Positions 15,598-24,945 of a stretch of DNA of 64,000 bases are shown piece by piece. The DNA is from Cellulomonas sp. SLBN-39. Its GTDB lineage: Bacteria; Actinomycetota; Actinomycetes; Actinomycetales; Cellulomonadaceae. Within the stretch, counting starts at the first letter, position 1. Every line of letters begins with the position of its first letter. Under the pieces are notes generated by a model that saw only the letters and a program-made list of their open reading frames with translations, did not search any database and had not been told where the DNA came from. A program made the translations under genes and the position numbers. The stretch covers positions 3,906,001-3,970,000 of the forward strand of contig NZ_VFOA01000001.1 of assembly GCF_006715865.1 (NCBI RefSeq). The letters are read 5' to 3'.

Positions 15598-17742
15598 CTA
15601 GTCGGCTCCGCGCAGGCGGCGCAGCGCGGCCACCACGACGTCGCGGTCGTCGGTGCGCCAGAAGTCCGGCATCGACCGCAGCAGGAACTCCCCGTAGCGG
15701 GCCGTCGACAGCCGCGGGTCGAGCACGGCCACGACGCCGCGGTCCTGCGACGAGCGCACCAGCCGCCCCGCGCCCTGGGCGAGCAGGAGCGCCGCGTGGG
15801 TCGCGGACACCGACATGAACCCGTTGCCGCCCGCGGCCGCCACGGCGTCCGTGCGCGCGGAGCGCACGGGGTCGTCGGGGCGCGGGAACGGGATGCGGTC
15901 GATGACGACGAGGCGGCACGCCGGCCCGGGGACGTCGACGCCCTGCCACAGCGACAGCGTCCCGAACAGGCAGGTCGCCTCGTCGGCGGCGAACCGCGCC
16001 ACCAGCGTCGGCAGCTGGTCGTCACCCTGCAGGAGGACGGGGACGTCGAGACGCTCGCGCATGGCCTCGGCGGCGACGGTCGCGGCCCGCCGGGACGTGA
16101 ACAGCCCCAGCGTGCGCCCGCCCGCCGCCTCGACCAGGGTCGCGATCTCGTCGAGCTGGGCGTCGGTGGCGGGCTCGCGGCCCGGCGGCGGCAGCCGGCG
16201 CGCGACGTAGCAGATCGCCTGCCGGGGGTAGTCGAACGGGCTGCCGACGTCGAGGCCGCGCCACGGCTCCGGCGCCGCGGCCTCCTCGCCCGTGCCGGGC
16301 GCGACCCCGGCCGGGCCCTCGGGCGCGGCGTCGGGCCGGCGCTCGAGCCCGACGGAGCGGGCCACGGGCTCGAACGTCCCGCCGAGCGCGAGGGTCGCCG
16401 ACGTGAGGACCGCCGTGCGGCCCGCGAGCAGGTGCGTGCGGATCAAACCGTTCACGGCCAGCGGTGCGGCGTGCAGCCGGGTCGTCGTCTGCCCGCGGCG
16501 GTCCTCGCCCCGCGCGCACCACAGCACGGTGTGCGCGTTCTCCTGCGGGTCGGCGGCCATCCGCTCGGTGACCTCGAAGAGCGCGAGCATCGCGGCCGCG
16601 GCCATCTTCACCCCGCCCTCGGCGCCGTCGCGGCCCTTGGTGGACGCGTCGGGCTTGAGCACCGAGAGCAGCGTGCGCGCCGCGTCGCGGACCATCGCCA
16701 CGGCGGTGCGGGTGCCCTCGGGCAGCCCGTCGGGGAACCGCCCCTCGGGCAGCGGGACGAGGACGCTCGCCAGGTGCTGGCCGGCGGCGTCCAGGTCGGT
16801 CGTCGGGACGCCCCCGTGCCGCCGGGCCAGGCGCGCCGCGTGCTCCACCACGGGCAGCGACAGCTCGGCGGTCGCCTGGGCCGTCACCCGGTCGGTGAGC
16901 TCGTGGGCCTCGTCGACGACCAGGACGTCGTGCTCGGGCAGGACGTTGGGCGCACCGGTCGCGGCGATGCCGAGCATCGCGTGGTTCGTCACGACGACGT
17001 CGGCCTCGCGCGCGAGGGCGCGCGCACGGTCCGGGAAGCACTCCTCACGCATCGGGCAGGACGTGCCCAGGCACTCCATCGCGGTGACGGCGACCTGCCG
17101 CCAGGCACGGTCCGCGACGCCCGGGACGAGGTCGTCGCGGTCGCCGGTCGTCGTCTCCTCGGCCCACTCGCGCAGCCGGACGACCTGCGCCCCGAGTCCC
17201 TCGCGCCCGGTCGGCCCGTCGTCCGCGGTCGCCGGGTGGTCGGCCGCGCCGGGCCGCTCGGGCACGTCGAACAGCGCCCCCTGGTCGTCCTCCGGGTAGC
17301 CGCCGGCGACCTTGTGGGCGCACAGGTAGTTGTGCCAGCCCTTGAGGAGCGCGATCTGGGCCGGCCGGGGCAGGCGGTCCGCGAGCGCCTGCGTGACCAG
17401 GGGCAGGTCGCGGGTGATGACCTGGCGCTGCAGGGCGAGGGTCGCGGTGGAGACCACGACGCGCTCGCTCTCGAGGACCGCGTGCCGCACGGCCGGCACG
17501 AGGTACCCGAGGGACTTGCCGGTGCCGGTCCCCGCCTGCACGAGCAGGTGCTCGTGCTCGTCGAGGGCCTGGGCCACGGCCGCCGCCATCTGCTGCTGGC
17601 CGGGGCGGGGCGTGCCGCCGAGCGCGCCCACGGCGAGGTCGAGGAGCTCACCGACGCCCGGCCCGTCCGTGCCGGTCCCGGGCCCGGCGCCCGTGCCCTC
17701 GTCGTCGGGGGCGGCCGGGCGGGCACGGGTCGGTCGAGGCAC
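15598..17742 (-). CDS. ATP-dependent DNA helicase DinG-like (XPD family)
   Basis: 714 residues of the Fe-S superfamily-2 helicases. Walker A VQAGTGTGKSLGYLVPAV, DEAH box VVDEAHELTDRV, and four Cys that could bind the Fe-S cluster (YLCAHKV and ECLGTSCPMREECF). C-terminal motifs include LFTSRRAATVAAEAM, LWQGVDVPG and QGAGRLVRSSQDRG. DinG unwinds 5'-3' and removes R-loops and blocked structures. GTG 17742 was preferred to GTG 17769 because TACGCT ends six bases before it, the leaderless pattern of this genome. No exonuclease domain is fused. Confidence 0.93.
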   Translation of the reverse strand: MPRPTRARPAAPDDEGTGAGPGTGTDGPGVGELLDLAVGALGGTPRPGQQQMAAAVAQALDEHEHLLVQAGTGTGKSLGYLVPAVRHAVLESERVVVSTATLALQRQVITRDLPLVTQALADRLPRPAQIALLKGWHNYLCAHKVAGGYPEDDQGALFDVPERPGAADHPATADDGPTGREGLGAQVVRLREWAEETTTGDRDDLVPGVADRAWRQVAVTAMECLGTSCPMREECFPDRARALAREADVVVTNHAMLGIAATGAPNVLPEHDVLVVDEAHELTDRVTAQATAELSLPVVEHAARLARRHGGVPTTDLDAAGQHLASVLVPLPEGRFPDGLPEGTRTAVAMVRDAARTLLSVLKPDASTKGRDGAEGGVKMAAAAMLALFEVTERMAADPQENAHTVLWCARGEDRRGQTTTRLHAAPLAVNGLIRTHLLAGRTAVLTSATLALGGTFEPVARSVGLERRPDAAPEGPAGVAPGTGEEAAAPEPWRGLDVGSPFDYPRQAICYVARRLPPPGREPATDAQLDEIATLVEAAGGRTLGLFTSRRAATVAAEAMRERLDVPVLLQGDDQLPTLVARFAADEATCLFGTLSLWQGVDVPGPACRLVVIDRIPFPRPDDPVRSARTDAVAAAGGNGFMSVSATHAALLLAQGAGRLVRSSQDRGVVAVLDPRLSTARYGEFLLRSMPDFWRTDDRDVVVAALRRLRGAD

Positions 17743-17748
17743 CGCGAC

Positions 17749-17754
17749 AGCGTA
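17749..17754 (-). promoter_or_regulatory. -10 element, leaderless start of the DinG-like gene
   Basis: TACGCT on the minus strand, six bases before GTG 17742; decides the start. Confidence 0.45.
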
Positions 17755-17793
17755 GTCGTCGGCACCCACGCCGCCCGTGGCGCCCGGCCGGGC

Positions 17794-19845
17794 TCAGCCC
17801 GCCGCCGGCGGCGGCCCGTCGACCGGCAGGTGCCGGGCCCACCACGCCAGCAGGTGCTCGAACCGGGCCGCCCGGTGCCGCGGCCGGCCCGAGCGCGTCA
17901 GCTCGTGGCCCTCGCCGGGGAACAGCAGCAGCTCGGCCTCGACGCCGCGTCGGCGCAGCTCGACGAACCAGCGCTGGCCCTGCTCGACGGGGCAGCGCCA
18001 GTCCTGCTCGGAGTGCACGACGAGCGTGGGCGTACGGACCTCGCCGACGTGGGCCATGGGCGACTGCGCGGCGACGTGGTCCGGCTCGGTCGCGGGGTCG
18101 CCCAGGTACTCCAGCCCGAACCACCACCCGATGTCCGACGACCCGACGAAGCTCACGGGGTCGAGGAAGCCGCGCTCGACGACCGCGGCGGCGAACCGGT
18201 GCGTGCGCGTGGTCAGCCACGCGGCCATGTAGCCGCCGTAGGAGCCGCCCAGGACGCCGACGCGGTCGGGGTCCAGGACGGACGCGTCCTCGGCGAGCGC
18301 CGCGTCGAGCAGCGCGAGCACGTCGTCGGCGTCGACCGTGCCGAAGGCCCGACGGATCGCCCGCCCGTGGGCGCGGCCGTACCCCGCCGACCCGCGCGGG
18401 TTGCCCAGGACGACCGCGTACCCCGCACCGGCGAGCACCTGCGCCTCGTCGAAGAGCGCGTGCGTGTACTGGGCGAAGGGGCCGCCGTGCACCATGAGCA
18501 GGGTGGGGTGCGGCCCGGGGTGCCGCCCCGGGTCCGGCAGCACGACCCAGCCGTGCACGGGGTACCCGTCGGGCGAGGCGGCGGTGATCTCGCGCGCGGC
18601 GTGCACGCGGCCCGTCGCGCGCAGGGTCGCCGACCAGTCCGCGTGGACGGCGACCGGGTCCACCGTGAGCAGGGCGCCCGACGTCGTCGGCCCCGCCGCG
18701 GTGACGACGACCCGCCCGTCGGGCGCGGCCCCGGCGCCGAGGACGACGTGCGGCGCGGGCAGCAGCGTGCGCAGCGTGCCGTCGTCGAGGACCTCCCGCA
18801 GCTCGACGGCGCCGCGGTGCTCGACGGCCACGACCGCACCGCCCGCGCGCGGCACGAGCACGTCCGGCGCGAGGTCGACCTCGTCGGCGTCGGTCAGCCG
18901 CACCGGCGGGCCGGACGACCGCAGGGCGGGACCGGTGCCCGTGGTCGGCAGGCGGTGCAGACCGGTCAGCGCGGCGACGGTGTCGTCCGCCGTCGGGCCC
19001 AGGTCGCGGGCGAGCAGCCACAGCCCCGCACCACCGGCCGCGGGCCGCACGGCCACGACCTGCAGCGGGCTGCCCGTGTCCGCGTCGGTGAGCGGCACCG
19101 GCGCGGAGCCGGCCTGCGGGTCGGCGTCGACGAGGACCGCGTCACGCCGGGTGTCGCGCTCACGGGCCGCGTGCCGGGTGCTCGTCGCGACGAGGGCGGT
19201 GCCGTCCGGGAGCCAGGCCGGGCCGGCGACCTCGACCTCGCCGGACGTGAGCGCGTGCACCGCCGGCAGCGTGCGGGACGCTCCCGGGTCGTCCGGGAGC
19301 GTGAGGACGTGCACGTGCAGCGGGCGGTCGTGGACGAAGCCGAGGGCGTCGGACCGGTACCGGAAGGTCGTCACGTGCCGCGGTGCCTCGGCCGCCGGGT
19401 CGCCGCCGGGCACGTAGCGCCCCTCCTGCGGGACCCGCGCGACGTACGCGACCCGGGTGGCGTCGGGGCTGACGACCGGGCCCGCCACGCCGAGCGGGGC
19501 GTCGGTGAGGCGGACGGGCTCGCCGCCACCCAGCCCGAGGACGTGCAGCTGCGCGGGTCCCCCGGTCAGCGGCGCCCGGCAGAAGACGACCCACCGGCCG
19601 TCGGGGGTGACCTGGGGCGCGGTGTCACGGTGCCCGTGGGTCAGGCGCCTGGCCGCGCCCGTGCCCGCCCGGGCGTCGGTGCCGTCGTCGCCGCCGGCGC
19701 CGTCGAGCGGGACGAGCCACAGCTCGCCCCGGTTCGCGTCGGCGTCGAGGTCGGGCCCGCCGACCGCCACGACGGCGGCGGAGCCGTCGGGCAGGGGCGC
19801 CGGGGCGCCGGGCGTGCGCAGGAGGTCCAGGTCGGAGGGGATCAC
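17794..19845 (-). CDS. S9 family (prolyl oligopeptidase-type) peptidase
   Basis: 683 residues: an N-terminal beta-propeller with repeated blades (for example TPDGRWVVFCRAP, SPDATRVAYVARVP, LPDGTALVAT) and a C-terminal alpha/beta hydrolase. The nucleophile Ser is in GVLGGSYGGYMAAWL, the Asp in VHSEQDWRCPVEQ and the His in FPGEGHELTRSG; NPRGSAGYG gives the oxyanion region. Such enzymes cleave oligopeptides or release acyl-peptides. No signal peptide is seen, so it is probably cytoplasmic. GTG 19845 is six bases after TAGAGT (leaderless type). Confidence 0.93.
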   Translation of the reverse strand: MIPSDLDLLRTPGAPAPLPDGSAAVVAVGGPDLDADANRGELWLVPLDGAGGDDGTDARAGTGAARRLTHGHRDTAPQVTPDGRWVVFCRAPLTGGPAQLHVLGLGGGEPVRLTDAPLGVAGPVVSPDATRVAYVARVPQEGRYVPGGDPAAEAPRHVTTFRYRSDALGFVHDRPLHVHVLTLPDDPGASRTLPAVHALTSGEVEVAGPAWLPDGTALVATSTRHAARERDTRRDAVLVDADPQAGSAPVPLTDADTGSPLQVVAVRPAAGGAGLWLLARDLGPTADDTVAALTGLHRLPTTGTGPALRSSGPPVRLTDADEVDLAPDVLVPRAGGAVVAVEHRGAVELREVLDDGTLRTLLPAPHVVLGAGAAPDGRVVVTAAGPTTSGALLTVDPVAVHADWSATLRATGRVHAAREITAASPDGYPVHGWVVLPDPGRHPGPHPTLLMVHGGPFAQYTHALFDEAQVLAGAGYAVVLGNPRGSAGYGRAHGRAIRRAFGTVDADDVLALLDAALAEDASVLDPDRVGVLGGSYGGYMAAWLTTRTHRFAAAVVERGFLDPVSFVGSSDIGWWFGLEYLGDPATEPDHVAAQSPMAHVGEVRTPTLVVHSEQDWRCPVEQGQRWFVELRRRGVEAELLLFPGEGHELTRSGRPRHRAARFEHLLAWWARHLPVDGPPPAAG

Positions 19846-19851
19846 CGGACG

Positions 19852-19857
19852 ACTCTA
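19852..19857 (-). promoter_or_regulatory. -10 element, leaderless start of the S9 peptidase
   Basis: TAGAGT on the minus strand, six bases before GTG 19845. Confidence 0.45.
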
Positions 19858-19933
19858 GGCACGCGCACCGACCCGGGCGTCACGCCGGGACCACCCGTTC
19901 GGCCCATCAGCCCCCGGCCCGCACGGGGCGGCG

Positions 19934-21445
19934 TCAGACCGCCGCGGCCCGCAGCTCGGACGCGAGCGACTCGTCGACCCGGGCCCGCAGGCGGGTGCCC
20001 TCCGCGACGTGCTCCTCCTGCTGGAGGTCGCCGTGCTCGTGGACCCGGCTGACCAGGTCGCCGCGCGAGTACGGCACGACGAGGTCGACCGTGACGCCGG
20101 GCCGCGGGAGCTGGTCGGCCACCAGGGCCTGCAGCTCGTCGATGCCCGCACCGGTGTGCGCGGAGACCGCGACCGCGTGCACCTCGCGCGAGCGCAGGCG
20201 CGCCAGCACCTCGGGCGAGGCCAGGTCGGCCTTGTTGAGCACGACGATCTCGGGGACGTCCATCGCGCCGGGGATGTCGGCGAACACGTGCCGCACGGCG
20301 GCGAGCTGCCCCTCCGGGTCCGGGTGCGAGGCGTCCACGACGTGCAGCAGCAGGTCGGCGTCCGCGACCTCCTCCAGGGTCGAGCGGAACGCCTCGACGA
20401 GCTGGTGCGGCAGCGCGCGGACGAACCCGACCGTGTCGGCGAGGGTGTAGACGCGCCCGTCTCCGGTCTCGGCCCGCCGGACCGTGGGGTCGAGCGTCGC
20501 GAACAGGGCGTTCTCGACGAGCACACCGGCGTTGGTCAGCCGGTTGAGCAGCGAGGACTTGCCGGCGTTCGTATACCCGGCGATCGCGACCGACGGGATC
20601 GCGTTGCGCTTGCGGGACGCCCGCTTGGTCACGCGGGCGGGCTCCATCGCGGCGATCTCGCGGCGCAGCTTCGCCATGCGGTTGCGGATGCGCCGACGGT
20701 CGAGCTCGATCTTCGTCTCGCCGGGACCGCGCGAGCCCATGCCCGCACCGGCGCCGCCGACCTGGCCGCCCGCCTGGCGGCTCATCGACTCGCCCCACCC
20801 GCGCAGGCGCGGGAGCAGGTACTCCAGCTGCGCGAGCTCGACCTGCGCCTTGCCCTCCCGGGACTTCGCGTGCTGGGCGAAGATGTCGAGGATCAGCGCG
20901 GTCCGGTCGACGACCTTGACCCGCACGACGTCCTCCAGGGCCCGCCGCTGGGAGGGCGCGAGCTCGCCGTCGACGACCACGGTGTCGGCCCCGACGGCGG
21001 CGACCACCGCGGCCAGCTCGGCCGCCTTGCCGGAGCCGAGGTACGTGCCGGGGTCCGGGGTGCGCCGGCGCTGGAGCAGACCGTCGAGCACCTGCGAGCC
21101 CGCCGTCTCGGCGAGCGCGGCGAGCTCGCGGAGCGAGATCTCGGCGTCCTGCGCCGTGCCCGCGCCCCAGAGGCCCACGAGCACGACCTTCTCGAGCCGC
21201 AGCTGGCGGTACTCGACCTCCGTGACGTCCTCGAGCTCGGTCGACAGGTTCGCCACGCGGCGCAGCGACGTGCGCTCCTCGAGGTCGAGCTGGTCGCCGT
21301 CGAACGTGCTGTGGTGCGTGCCGCCGGCCTGCAGTGCGGTCCCGGCCCGGGCGAGCACCCGTGCGACGACGTCGTCGGCCACCTCCTGCGCGCTGCGCGC
21401 CGACGCCTGCGGCGTCACGTCGGTGGTGTGCTCTCGGTCGTCCAC
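19934..21445 (-). CDS. hflX: Ribosome-associated GTPase HflX
   Basis: 503 residues. The N-terminal nucleotide-binding domain (TYLGSGKAAELAAVV; DGELAPSQRRALEDVV) is followed by the GGXGXG-type linker (GGAGAGMGSRGPGETKIELDRR in the genome; key residues GPGETK), a coiled coil and the G domain: G1 AGYTNAGKSSLLN, G3 DTVGFV, G4 NKAD, G5 SAHTG. HflX splits stalled or hibernating 70S ribosomes; mycobacterial HflX also affects macrolide response. GTG 21445 has GAGAGG upstream. Its divergent neighbour is an RsmC-like rRNA methyltransferase candidate. Confidence 0.96.
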   Translation of the reverse strand: MDDREHTTDVTPQASARSAQEVADDVVARVLARAGTALQAGGTHHSTFDGDQLDLEERTSLRRVANLSTELEDVTEVEYRQLRLEKVVLVGLWGAGTAQDAEISLRELAALAETAGSQVLDGLLQRRRTPDPGTYLGSGKAAELAAVVAAVGADTVVVDGELAPSQRRALEDVVRVKVVDRTALILDIFAQHAKSREGKAQVELAQLEYLLPRLRGWGESMSRQAGGQVGGAGAGMGSRGPGETKIELDRRRIRNRMAKLRREIAAMEPARVTKRASRKRNAIPSVAIAGYTNAGKSSLLNRLTNAGVLVENALFATLDPTVRRAETGDGRVYTLADTVGFVRALPHQLVEAFRSTLEEVADADLLLHVVDASHPDPEGQLAAVRHVFADIPGAMDVPEIVVLNKADLASPEVLARLRSREVHAVAVSAHTGAGIDELQALVADQLPRPGVTVDLVVPYSRGDLVSRVHEHGDLQQEEHVAEGTRLRARVDESLASELRAAAV

Positions 21446-21543
21446 GCGGGGCCTCTCGTCGGGGATCGGGGTGTGTCCAGGATCGCACGCACGTGCGACG
21501 CCGGCGACGGGATTTCGCTGCCGGCACAGCGTCGTCCGACGGC

Positions 21544-21549
21544 TAGCCT
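21544..21549 (+). promoter_or_regulatory. -10 element, leaderless start of the RsmC-like gene
   Basis: TAGCCT ends six bases before GTG 21556; no Shine-Dalgarno. Confidence 0.45.
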
Positions 21550-21555
21550 CGGCGG

Positions 21556-22173
21556 GTGACCGGCACCGACGACCCGCAGGGCGAGCACTACTTCACGGCA
21601 CGTCCGGCCTCGGCGGCGCAGCGCAGGACCGTGCGCGTGCGCCTGGCCGGGCAGGACCTCGAGGTCGAGACCGCCGGCGGCGTGTTCTCCCCCGACCACG
21701 TCGACCTCGGGACGCAGGTGCTGCTGCGGACCGTCCCGCAGCCACCCGCGACCGGCGACCTGCTGGACCTCGGGTGCGGCTGGGGCCCGGTCGCGCTGAC
21801 GCTCGCGCTCGCGTCCCCCGACGCGCGCGTGTGGGCGGTCGACGTCAACGAGCGCGCGCTCGACCTCGTGCGGCGCAACGCCGCGCGCCTCGGCCTGGCC
21901 AACGTCGTCGCCGCGGCCCCCGACGACGTGCCGGACGACGTGCGGTTCGCGACCTGCTGGTCGAACCCGCCGGTGCGGATCGGCAAGCCCGCGCTGCACG
22001 ACCTGCTGCGCCGCTGGCTGCCCCGCGTCGCGCCGGGCGGGGACGCGTGGCTCGTCGTCGGCAAGAACCTCGGCGCGGACCCGCTGCAGCGCTGGCTGAC
22101 CGACGAGGCGGACCTGCCCACGACGCGCGAGGCGAGCGCCAAGGGCTTCCGCGTCCTGCGCGTCGCCCCGTGA
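21556..22173 (+). CDS. RsmC-like class I methyltransferase
   Basis: 205 residues, the single-domain actinobacterial form. It has GEHYFTARPAS near the start, SAM-binding LLDLGCGWGPVALTLALASP, AVDVNERALDLVRRNAARLG and the target-base motif SNPPVRIGKPALH (N-P-P is characteristic of base N-methyltransferases), then VVGKNLGADPLQRWL. By similarity to RsmC/RsmJ-type enzymes it may methylate guanine in 16S rRNA, but the substrate is not proven. Its stop overlaps the start of the MFS gene (GTGA). Confidence 0.88.
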   Translation: MTGTDDPQGEHYFTARPASAAQRRTVRVRLAGQDLEVETAGGVFSPDHVDLGTQVLLRTVPQPPATGDLLDLGCGWGPVALTLALASPDARVWAVDVNERALDLVRRNAARLGLANVVAAAPDDVPDDVRFATCWSNPPVRIGKPALHDLLRRWLPRVAPGGDAWLVVGKNLGADPLQRWLTDEADLPTTREASAKGFRVLRVAP

Positions 22174-23702
22174 GCGCCGGGACCACCGAGACCCCCGGGG
22201 CGACGTCGCCCGACGCGCTGTGGCGCGCGCGGCGCACGACGTCGTTGGCGATGTTCGCGCTCGTGGTGCTCGTGGCGTTCGAGTCGTTCGCCGTCACCAC
22301 CGTGATGCCCGAGGTCGCCGGCGTGCTGGACGGGCGCTCGCTGTACGCGTTCGCGTTCGCGGGTCCGCTCGCGACCGGCGTGGTCGGCATGGTGCTGGCG
22401 GGCGCGTGGGCCGACCGCCGGGGACCGGCCGCACCGTTCACGGCCGGGACCGTCGTCTTCGTCCTGGGCCTCGTCGTGGCAGGCGTGGCGACGAGCATGC
22501 CGGTGCTCGTCGCAGGAAGGCTCGCGCAGGGCCTGGGGGGCGGCGTGGTCAACGTGACGCTGCTCGTGGCCGTGGCACGCGCGTACCCCGCGGTGCTGCA
22601 CCCCCGCGTCTTCGCATGGTTCTCGACCGCGTGGGTGCTGCCGTCGGTCGTCGGTCCCGCGGTGGCGGGGTTCCTCGCCGAGCTCGCGGGGTGGCGCTGG
22701 GTGTTCCTCGGCGTCGCGCTGCTGGTCGTGCCCGCGACCGTGCCGCTGCTGGGTGCGGTCCGCGGCCTGGGGCCCGTGCGGCACGACGACGCCCCGGGCG
22801 CCGAGGGCGGGCCGGCGGGGCGGGACGACGCGGGCCGGCGCCTGCTCTGGGCCGTGCTCGTCGCCGCCGCCGTGCTCGCGCTCAACGTCGCCGCCCAGCT
22901 GCCACGACCCTGGTCGGCGCCGGTCGCGGTGGTCGCCGCCGTCGCGGCCGTGGCCGCAGCACGGCCGCTGCTGCCGCGCGGCACGCTGCGGGCACGGCCC
23001 GGCCTGCCGTCGGTGATCACGACCCGCGTGCTCGTGTCCGGCGCGTTCTTCGGCGCGCAGGTGTACGTGCCGTACCTGCTCGTGGACCGCGACGGCTGGT
23101 CGACCTCGGCGAGCGGCCTGGGGCTGTCGACCGCCGCCCTGGCGTGGTCGGCGTCCTCGGTCGTGCAGGGCCGCCTCGGGCACCGCCTGCCCAGCCGGGC
23201 CGCGGTCCGGATCGGCACGGGACTCGTGGCCGTGGCCGTCGTCGGCACGACCGTCGCGACGGCGCTCGGCCTGCCGGCGTGGGCGGTCGTGACCGTGTGG
23301 ACGGCCGCCGGAGCCGGCATGGGCATGGCGTCGTCGCGCCTCAACGTGCTGGTCCTGGGCTGGTCGGCCCCGCACGACCAGGGCCGCAACTCCGCCGCGC
23401 ACACCATCGGCGACTCGGTCGGCGCCTCCCTCGCGCTCGCCCTGACCGGGGTCCTCGTCGTGCTCGCGGGCGGCGGCGACGGCTACACGGGACCGGGGCC
23501 GTTCGTCGCCGCGTTCGCCCTCACGGCGGTGCTCGCGCTCGGCGCCGCCGCAGCAGCCCCGCGCGTCGGCGTCCCGCCCACCGAGCGGGCGCCGGCAGCG
23601 GGCGCCGCGGTGCCGTCGACCGGGACGCCGGCGCCGGACGCCGGGACGTCGTCGCCGCTCGCCGCCGACGGCACCGCCCCGACCAGCGCGTCCAGCACCT
23701 GA
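22170..23702 (+). CDS. MFS transporter (drug:H+ antiporter type)
   Basis: 510 residues with about 12-14 membrane helices. The MFS loop motif A is GAWADRRGPAAPF, and the region after helix 4-5 (STAWVLPSVVGPAVAGFLAE) resembles the motif-C segment of drug-export MFS proteins. The C-terminal about 60 residues are low-complexity Ala/Pro/Ser/Thr. It is translationally coupled to the methyltransferase gene. The last 220 bp lie antisense to the 3' end of the thioredoxin-like gene, so both low-complexity tails are written on the same DNA. Substrate unknown. Confidence 0.88.
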   Translation: MSAGTTETPGATSPDALWRARRTTSLAMFALVVLVAFESFAVTTVMPEVAGVLDGRSLYAFAFAGPLATGVVGMVLAGAWADRRGPAAPFTAGTVVFVLGLVVAGVATSMPVLVAGRLAQGLGGGVVNVTLLVAVARAYPAVLHPRVFAWFSTAWVLPSVVGPAVAGFLAELAGWRWVFLGVALLVVPATVPLLGAVRGLGPVRHDDAPGAEGGPAGRDDAGRRLLWAVLVAAAVLALNVAAQLPRPWSAPVAVVAAVAAVAAARPLLPRGTLRARPGLPSVITTRVLVSGAFFGAQVYVPYLLVDRDGWSTSASGLGLSTAALAWSASSVVQGRLGHRLPSRAAVRIGTGLVAVAVVGTTVATALGLPAWAVVTVWTAAGAGMGMASSRLNVLVLGWSAPHDQGRNSAAHTIGDSVGASLALALTGVLVVLAGGGDGYTGPGPFVAAFALTAVLALGAAAAAPRVGVPPTERAPAAGAAVPSTGTPAPDAGTSSPLAADGTAPTSASST

Positions 23703-23989
23703 CGCGGCGTCGGCACGCCCTCGGCGCGCGTCACGACCGCGCCGGACGTGTCCAGGACGACGACGGTCGGCGTGCTGACGACGCGCAGCGCACCGGCGAG
23801 CTCCGGCGCGTCCGCGACGTCGACCTCGACGTGCCGGACGCCCGGGACGACGTCGGCGACCCGGGCGAGCACGCGTCGTGCCGCGCGGCACGGCGCGCAG
23901 AACGCGGTGGAGACCTGCAGGAGCGTGGCGCGCTCCCCCAGCGGGACGCCGAGGTCGGCCGCCGTGAACGCCAGGGCGGGCTCGCTCAC
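23483..23989 (-). CDS. Thioredoxin-like protein with a low-complexity tail
   Basis: 168 residues. The first about 106 form a thioredoxin fold with the redox motif C-A-P-C in VSTAFCAPCRAARRVL, a cis-Pro in VVSTPTVVVLDTSG and no signal peptide. The C-terminal about 62 residues are Ala/Gly/Pro/Ser-rich and overlap the 3' end of the MFS gene on the other strand by 220 bp. GTG 23989 overlaps the dapF stop (GTGA), so it is co-translated with dapF. It probably reduces disulfides in the cytoplasm; its substrates are unknown. Confidence 0.8.
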   Translation of the reverse strand: MSEPALAFTAADLGVPLGERATLLQVSTAFCAPCRAARRVLARVADVVPGVRHVEVDVADAPELAGALRVVSTPTVVVLDTSGAVVTRAEGVPTPRQVLDALVGAVPSAASGDDVPASGAGVPVDGTAAPAAGARSVGGTPTRGAAAAAPSASTAVRANAATNGPGPV

Positions 23990-24945
23990 GCAGGGAGCGC
24001 GTCGAGGGCCACGTCGACGTCGGCGACGAGCACGGCGGGCCCGGCCAGCACGACGTGCCCGTCGGGGCGGGCCGTGACCTCGACGGTGCCGCCGGGCACG
24101 TCGACGAGCCAGACGGCGGGGGCGTCGGGGCCGGCCCACGCGCGCACCGCTGCTGCCGCGGCGCACGCGCCCGTGCCGCAGGACTGCGTCTCGCCGACCC
24201 CGCGCTCGTGCACACGCATCCGCAGGCGTCCGACGAGCGTGCCGTCGGCGCGCCGGGACTCCCCCGCGGGCACGACCAGCTCGACGTTGGTCCCCTCGGC
24301 GGGCACCGGCAGCACCCGGGGCGCGTGGGTCAGGTCGGCGCGGTCGAGGTCGTCGTCCTGGGCCAGCACGACGACGGTGTGGGGGTTGCCGACGTCGACC
24401 GACAGGCCCGGTCGCGTCACGGTGAGCCCGTCGACGTCGACCGTCGCGTCCCCGCCGTCCGCGAGCGCGTCCGGCCCCCCGACCACCGTCGCCGGGCCCA
24501 TGTCGACGGCGAACCAGGTGGCGTCCCCGACCTCGGGCGCGGCCTGGACGGCCCGCACGGTCCGCAGCCCGGCGCGGGTGCCCACGGGCAGGTCGCCGTC
24601 GGCGGGCGACCACAGGCCGAGGTGCTGGAGGTAGCGGGCGAACACGCGCACGCCGTTGCCGCACATCTGGGCGAGCGAGCCGTCGGCGTTGCGGTAGTCC
24701 ATGAACCACTCGGCCCCGGCGGGGGCCTGCGGCACGTGCGCGGCACGGACGACGCGGATCAGCCCGTCCCCGCCGACCCCGCCGCGCCGGTCGCACAGCA
24801 GCCGCACGAGCGCGGGGGTCACGTCGAGCACGCCGTCGCGGTCGTCGAGCAGGACGAAGTCGTTGCGGGTGCCGTGGCCCTTGACCACCGCGAGGCGCGC
24901 CTGCGGGGCGTCGACGGCGGCGGGTGCGGGGGCGGTCGCGGTCAT
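23986..24945 (-). CDS. dapF: Diaminopimelate epimerase
   Basis: 319 residues. It interconverts LL- and meso-diaminopimelate, feeding lysine and peptidoglycan. Both active-site Cys are present: MCGNGVRVFARYL in the N-terminal half and ETQSCGTGACAAAAA in the C-terminal half. Other conserved parts are GHGTRNDFVLLDD, FMDYRNADGSLAQ and VDVGNPHTVV. An extra about 16 Ala-rich residues precede the first strand. ATG 24945 overlaps the miaA stop (ATGA). dapA is about 33 kb away. Confidence 0.97.
   Translation of the reverse strand: MTATAPAPAAVDAPQARLAVVKGHGTRNDFVLLDDRDGVLDVTPALVRLLCDRRGGVGGDGLIRVVRAAHVPQAPAGAEWFMDYRNADGSLAQMCGNGVRVFARYLQHLGLWSPADGDLPVGTRAGLRTVRAVQAAPEVGDATWFAVDMGPATVVGGPDALADGGDATVDVDGLTVTRPGLSVDVGNPHTVVVLAQDDDLDRADLTHAPRVLPVPAEGTNVELVVPAGESRRADGTLVGRLRMRVHERGVGETQSCGTGACAAAAAVRAWAGPDAPAVWLVDVPGGTVEVTARPDGHVVLAGPAVLVADVDVALDALPA

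Noticed and set aside
15445..20052. A 1,535-codon plus-strand frame across dinG and the S9 peptidase
   Set aside because: It is antisense to two genes with complete catalytic motifs; composition is that of a GC-driven shadow frame.
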